9,403 nt of DNA from the NCBI GenBank assembly GCA_023445955.1, contig JAEXJH010000454.1, positions 1 through 9,403 of the forward strand. The letters run 5' to 3'. The notes under the pieces are model-generated. The model saw only the letters and a program-made list of their open reading frames with translations. It was not told the origin of the DNA and made no database searches. The translations under genes and the position numbers were made by a program. The stretch is from Pseudomonadota bacterium. GTDB taxonomy: Bacteria; Pseudomonadota; Alphaproteobacteria; Caulobacterales; Caulobacteraceae. Positions 6,384 through 9,403 of the stretch are shown one piece after another (position 1 is the first letter of the stretch; every line of letters starts with the position of its first letter).

Positions 6384-7912
6384 GCGGGAACGCCTTCCTG
6401 GCCTGTCGTCGTGGCGCGGCGATAGGCCAGGGCTTCGGCCACGTGGACGCGGCGGACGCTGGCCGACCCTTCTAGGTCGGCGATCGTGCGCGCCAGGCGC
6501 AGGGTGCGGGTCCAGCCCCGCGCGCTGATCCGGCCCGCCTCGGCGGCCTGGGTCAGCAAGGCGCGGCCGGTGGCGTCGAGGGCGGTGATCCTTTCCAGGA
6601 AAGCCCCCTCCGCCCTGCCGTTGAGACCATCCACGACCTCCAGCGCCTCGGCGCGGTCGGCCTGCAGCGTCCTTGCCCGCGCCACACGGGCAGCGACCTC
6701 GACAGTGCCTTCGGCGGGCGGTGGCAGAGAGAGGTCGGCGGCGGTGACCGCAGGCATGTCGACGGCCAGGTCGATGCGATCCATCAGCGGACCCGAGACC
6801 CGGCTCTGATAATCCAGAATGCATCTGGGCGCCTTGCCGCAAGCTCCGCGCCCGGCCCCGCCGTGGCCGCAGCGGCAGGGGTTCATGGCCGTCACCAGCT
6901 GCACCCGGGCCGGATAGCGGATGTGGAAGTTGGCGCGGGCCACCATCACCTCGCCGGTCTCCAGCGGTGCGCGCAGGCTATCGAGCGCCTGGCGGCCAAA
7001 CTCAGGCAACTCGTCGAGGAACAGCACGCCATTGTGGGCCAGCGACACCTCGCCCGGCTTGGCCTTCAGTCCGCCGCCGGTCAACGCAGCCATGGACGCG
7101 CTGTGGTGCGGCGCGCGGTAGGGCCGGTCCCGCGTGAGCGCCCCGCGCGCGATCAGCCCCGCCACCGAATGGACCATCGAGGTCTCCAGCAGCTCGGAGG
7201 AGGTCAGCGGCGGCAGCAGGCCGGGCAGACGCTGGGCCAGCATCGACTTGCCCGAGCCGGGCGGACCAACGAACAGCAGGTTGTGACCGCCGGCCGCGGC
7301 GATCTCCAGAGCGCGCTTGGCGTGCTCCTGGCCTTTCACGTCGCGCAGGTCCTTGGGCCGCTCGCCCTCGACGATCGGACCGGGCGCGGGGGCTGACAGG
7401 ATCTGGCTGCCGCGGAAGTGGTTGATCAGCGACACCAGCGAGCGCGGCGCCAGGATGCGCGTCTCGCCGGCCCAGGCCGCCTCGGGACCGGAGGCCTCCG
7501 GACAGATCAAGCCCAGGTCCATGGCCCCGGCCGCCATCGCCGCGGGCAAGGCGCCGGCCGTCGGCACGATGCGGCCGTCCAGGGAGAGCTCGCCCATCGC
7601 CGCCCAGCCGTCCAGCGCATCCATGGGGATCACGCCGATGGCCGACATCACCGCCAGGGCGATCGGCAGGTCGAAGTGCGTGCCTTCCTTGGGCATGTCG
7701 GCCGGCGCCAGGTTGGCGACGATGCGCTTGCCCGGCAGCGAGAGGCCCAGGCCCGCGAACGCCCCGCGCACCCGCTCACGACTCTCGGCGACGGCCTTGT
7801 CGGCCAGGCCGACGATGACGAAGACCTGCTGACCGGTGGTCAGCTGGACCTCGACCTCGACACGCCGGGCCTCGACGCCCTCGAACGCGACCGTGACCAC
7901 CTTGGCGGCCAT
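6380..7912 (-). CDS. comM: ComM/YifB AAA+ Mg-chelatase-like helicase
   Basis: A 510-residue AAA+ ATPase of normal family length. The N-terminal Lon-like domain (about 1-170) contains GLADKAVAESRERVR and THFDLPIALA. The ATPase domain has Walker A GPPGSGKS (216-223), Walker B VLFLDE (296-301) and YRAPHHSASMAAL (265-277). A four-cysteine cluster (C346, C348, C358, C364) around MNPCRCGH is characteristic of the family. A Mg-chelatase C-terminal domain follows (about 400-505). ComM is a hexameric branch-migration helicase that helps integrate incoming DNA during transformation in Vibrio; it is widespread in non-transformable bacteria, implying a wider recombination role. The ATG at 7912 has GAGGGA just upstream. 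The 5' region carries LexA-type and DnaA-type sites. Confidence 0.95.
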   Translation of the reverse strand: MAAKVVTVAFEGVEARRVEVEVQLTTGQQVFVIVGLADKAVAESRERVRGAFAGLGLSLPGKRIVANLAPADMPKEGTHFDLPIALAVMSAIGVIPMDALDGWAAMGELSLDGRIVPTAGALPAAMAAGAMDLGLICPEASGPEAAWAGETRILAPRSLVSLINHFRGSQILSAPAPGPIVEGERPKDLRDVKGQEHAKRALEIAAAGGHNLLFVGPPGSGKSMLAQRLPGLLPPLTSSELLETSMVHSVAGLIARGALTRDRPYRAPHHSASMAALTGGGLKAKPGEVSLAHNGVLFLDELPEFGRQALDSLRAPLETGEVMVARANFHIRYPARVQLVTAMNPCRCGHGGAGRGACGKAPRCILDYQSRVSGPLMDRIDLAVDMPAVTAADLSLPPPAEGTVEVAARVARARTLQADRAEALEVVDGLNGRAEGAFLERITALDATGRALLTQAAEAGRISARGWTRTLRLARTIADLEGSASVRRVHVAEALAYRRATTTGQEGVPA

Positions 7913-7924
7913 TCAAGTCCCTCA

Positions 7925-7945
7925 TGGATAACGACTTTATCCACA
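7925..7945. promoter_or_regulatory. Exact DnaA box inside an inverted repeat upstream of comM
   Basis: TTATCCACA at 7937-7945 is an exact consensus DnaA box. TGGATAA (7925-7931) and TTATCCA (7937-7943) form a perfect 7-bp inverted repeat with a 5-base centre, so the minus strand also reads a partial box, TTATCCATG (7 of 9). The site lies 13-33 bases before the comM ATG. It would cover the likely core promoter, formed by TTGACT (7951-7946) and GTTATCC (minus strand, 7932-7926). Control by DnaA is inferred; the palindrome could instead bind another regulator. Confidence 0.5.
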
Positions 7946-7951
7946 AGTCAA
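7926..7951 (-). promoter_or_regulatory. comM: Candidate comM promoter
   Basis: On the minus strand TTGACTT (7951-7945) is followed after 12 bases by GTTATCC (7932-7926). This partly fits the Caulobacter housekeeping form TTGACGS-N10-14-GCTANAWC: the -35 is good and the -10 is partial. Transcription would start only a few bases before the ribosome site of comM. The match is modest, and the reading competes with, or is controlled by, the DnaA-type palindrome on the same bases. Confidence 0.35.
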
Positions 7952-7975
7952 AGCAGAGCTTGCGAAATGGAGCAA

Positions 7976-7990
7976 GAACGAAAAACGAAC
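7976..7990 (-). promoter_or_regulatory. LexA (SOS) box upstream of comM
   Basis: The minus strand reads GTTCGTTTTTCGTTC, an exact GTTC-N7-GTTC direct repeat, the LexA box of alphaproteobacteria including Caulobacter. It lies 64-78 bases before the comM ATG and about 25 bases upstream of the candidate -35. It overlaps the T-run of the gshB terminator, so the T-rich spacer is partly explained by that second role. With eight fixed bases, a chance hit in this 108-bp gap on either strand is roughly 0.3 percent. LexA control is inferred. Confidence 0.6.
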
Positions 7991-8007
7991 ATTTCAGGAA
8001 ATGTTCG
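7981..8007 (-). terminator. Intrinsic terminator of gshB
   Basis: CGAACATTT (7986-7994) and AAATGTTCG (7999-8007) form a perfect 9-bp stem with a 4-base loop. On the minus strand the stem is followed at once by TTTTT (7985-7981). The stem begins 14 bases after the gshB stop. It is less GC-rich than many terminators but has the full layout, and it would separate gshB transcription from comM. Confidence 0.8.
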
Positions 8008-8020
8008 CATTTCCGCAGAG

Positions 8021-8974
8021 TTACCCACCGTTGCGGCGAATGTCCTCGATGCGATCCCAAAGTACAGCCGCCGCGTCGATACCGGTAAAGCGCTTGAGCT
8101 GTTGCGCGCCGGTCGGCGACGTGACGTTGATCTCGGTCAGGTACTCGCCAATAACGTCGATGCCCACGAAGATCAGTCCACGGCGCTTCAGCTCGGGGCC
8201 GATGATCCGGCAGAGCTCCAGGTCGCGGGCGGTCAGTTCGACCGCCTCGGCGCGGCCGCCGACCCGCAGGTTCGAGCGCACCTGGCCGGTGGCCGGCACC
8301 CGGTTGATGGCGCCGACGGGCTCGCCATCGACCAGCAGGACGCGCTTGTCGCCCTTGCTGACGGCCGGCACAAACTTCTGGGCGATGACCTGCTCGCGGC
8401 CGATCATGGCGTGCAGTTCCAACAAGGCGTCGAGGTTGGGATCGTCCGCCAACAGACGCGCCACGCCCGAGCCGCCGCCGCCGTACAGAGGCTTGAGCAC
8501 AATGTCGCCGTGGCGGGCGCGGAAGTCGTAGATCGCCTCGTGGTCCGACGTGATCAGGGTCGGCGGCTGCACGCCCGGGAAGTCGGTGACGAACAGCTTC
8601 TCGGGCGCGTTGCGCACCTCGGTCGGGTTGTTCACCACCAGGGTGTGGGGGTGGATCTTGTCCAGGAAGTGGGTGGCCGTGATGTAGGCCATGTCGAACG
8701 GCGGATCCTGGCGCATCAGGACGACGTCGATGTCGTCCTTCATGTCGATGATCTGGACCTCGCCCAGCTTGGCGTGCGCGCCCTTCACGGCGGAAAGCTC
8801 CAGCGACTGGGCGCGGGCGAACACCCGGCCGTCCTCCTGCGAGAGCTTGTCGGGCGTGTAGAACCACAGCTTATGCCCGCGGCTCTGCGCCTCCATCATC
8901 ATCAGGAAGGTCGTGTCGGTGTCGATGTTGATCCCCAGGACGGGATCCATCTGAACGGCGACTCGCAGCGACAT
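8021..8974 (-). CDS. gshB: Glutathione synthetase (ATP-grasp)
   Basis: A 317-residue cytosolic enzyme joining gamma-glutamylcysteine and glycine, with ATP, to make glutathione. Family motifs are complete: [12 protein letters not shown] (87-98), [13 protein letters not shown] (115-127), the glycine-rich ATP-grasp loop [11 protein letters not shown] (161-171), [12 protein letters not shown] (208-219), RSNLRVGG (233-240) and the metal-binding EINVTSPTG (281-289). Length matches bacterial GshB. The ATG at 8974 follows AGGAG at 5-base spacing. It lies 87 bases downstream of the lipoprotein gene, with no clear terminator between them. A terminator follows the gene. The gshB-then-comM order occurs in other alphaproteobacteria as I recall. 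Confidence 0.96.
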   Translation of the reverse strand: MSLRVAVQMDPVLGINIDTDTTFLMMMEAQSRGHKLWFYTPDKLSQEDGRVFARAQSLELSAVKGAHAKLGEVQIIDMKDDIDVVLMRQDPPFDMAYITATHFLDKIHPHTLVVNNPTEVRNAPEKLFVTDFPGVQPPTLITSDHEAIYDFRARHGDIVLKPLYGGGGSGVARLLADDPNLDALLELHAMIGREQVIAQKFVPAVSKGDKRVLLVDGEPVGAINRVPATGQVRSNLRVGGRAEAVELTARDLELCRIIGPELKRRGLIFVGIDVIGEYLTEINVTSPTGAQQLKRFTGIDAAAVLWDRIEDIRRNGG

Positions 8975-9061
8975 GGGGACTCCTGAGCTTGTGCGGCTCC
9001 AGACCTAGAGGGCCGCGACCGTCTAGTTAAGTGCGAATAGCGAGATTGCGAGGACGGGATG

Positions 9062-9322
9062 CTATCGCGTCGCCACCAGGCCCTGCTGCTGAAGGGTGGT
9101 GTAGATGCAGTCTTCCTTGGCTTGGTGCTGCGGCAGTTGCTTGTCGACCCAACCGGCCCAGCCGTCTCCGACCTTGGTCGGCTCGAAGGACGGGACCCCG
9201 CAATGAGTGGCCGCGTCGATGATCTGACGACGACTCGCCCAGTTCGTCTCGTCACCGACGAAGCATCCGGTCGTTCCTAAGACGACTGCCGTCGCTAGGA
9301 TGGTGGCGGACTGGCGCAGCAC
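9062..9322 (-). CDS. Small putative lipoprotein
   Basis: An 86-residue protein with a hydrophobic N-terminal segment ending in VVLGTTGC. C20 would be the lipid-modified residue, although Thr rather than Leu at -3 makes the lipobox imperfect; a simple secretion signal is the alternative. The mature part is about 67 residues with two further cysteines (C41, C72) that could form a disulfide, and it ends DCIYTTLQQQGLVATR. The start is GTG at 9322, overlapping the upstream TAG by one base as TAGTG, which suggests translational coupling and explains the lack of a clear ribosome site. I do not recognise the family. Confidence 0.65.
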   Translation of the reverse strand: MLRQSATILATAVVLGTTGCFVGDETNWASRRQIIDAATHCGVPSFEPTKVGDGWAGWVDKQLPQHQAKEDCIYTTLQQQGLVATR

Positions 9323-9403
9323 TAGTTCAACCGCATCCGCACCCGTTCGCGCGCGGCGCGGGCGGCGATGGCCGCGCCGCCGTCCAGGGTCTGGGCGCGG
9401 GAG
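9322..9403 (-). CDS. C-terminal end of an upstream gene (partial)
   Basis: The minus strand stays open from the window edge to a TAG at 9324-9322. It encodes an Ala/Arg-rich tail reading TLDGGAAIAARAARERVRMR and ending LN. The stop overlaps the start of the lipoprotein gene by one base, typical of coupled genes. In many alphaproteobacteria rsmI and yraN lie upstream of gshB, but this tail does not look like a YraN end I recognise. A second minus-strand frame is also open here, so the reading frame rests mainly on the TAGTG junction. Confidence 0.45.
   Translation of the reverse strand, partial: SRAQTLDGGAAIAARAARERVRMRLN

Noticed and set aside
7418..8986. Plus-strand open frame of 522 codons antisense to comM and gshB
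   Set aside because: It spans two confirmed opposite-strand genes, the terminator and regulatory sites, and shows no family motif.

Overview
The window looks like chromosomal DNA of a Caulobacter-type alphaproteobacterium. The DNA is GC-rich, genes are tightly packed, and promoter and operator motifs match alphaproteobacterial rules. One gene is recognisable as shkA, the c-di-GMP-responsive hybrid histidine kinase known from Caulobacter. No rRNA, tRNA, CRISPR array or insertion sequence is visible, and no gene-free stretch exceeds about 130 bases.

Layout, left to right. Positions 1-109 hold a perfect 32-bp inverted repeat; its right arm forms the 3' end of a minus-strand ArsR-family repressor gene (62-439). 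A palindromic operator (439-456) separates this gene from a divergent SRPBCC/AHSA1-type gene (490-930). A DUF350 membrane protein (1024-1452) and a membrane-anchored trypsin-like protease (1478-2311) follow as a likely pair. A minus-strand unit of shkA and then ampG (5556 down to 2308) converges on the protease gene. To the right of shkA, a plus-strand pair encodes a 26-residue hydrophobic peptide (5696-5776) and a four-helix membrane protein (5796-6383), behind a good match to the EcfG/SigT general-stress promoter. The rest is on the minus strand: comM (6380-7912), gshB (8021-8974), a small putative lipoprotein (9062-9322), and the 3' end of a further gene cut by the window edge.

How the genes may work together. 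The ArsR/SRPBCC pair is probably self-regulated through the shared palindrome. ShkA starts the stalk-biogenesis phosphorelay in Caulobacter, and AmpG imports cell-wall breakdown products; their close spacing suggests co-transcription. gshB and comM are separated by a 108-bp gap containing an intrinsic terminator, an exact LexA-type box (GTTC-N7-GTTC on the minus strand) and an exact DnaA box, so comM probably has its own DNA-damage or replication-linked control.

No clearly new multi-gene system was found. The points most worth a second look are the comM control region, the stress-promoter/micropeptide operon, the repeat-derived tail on the ArsR protein, and two convergent gene pairs that each end in the same CTAG.
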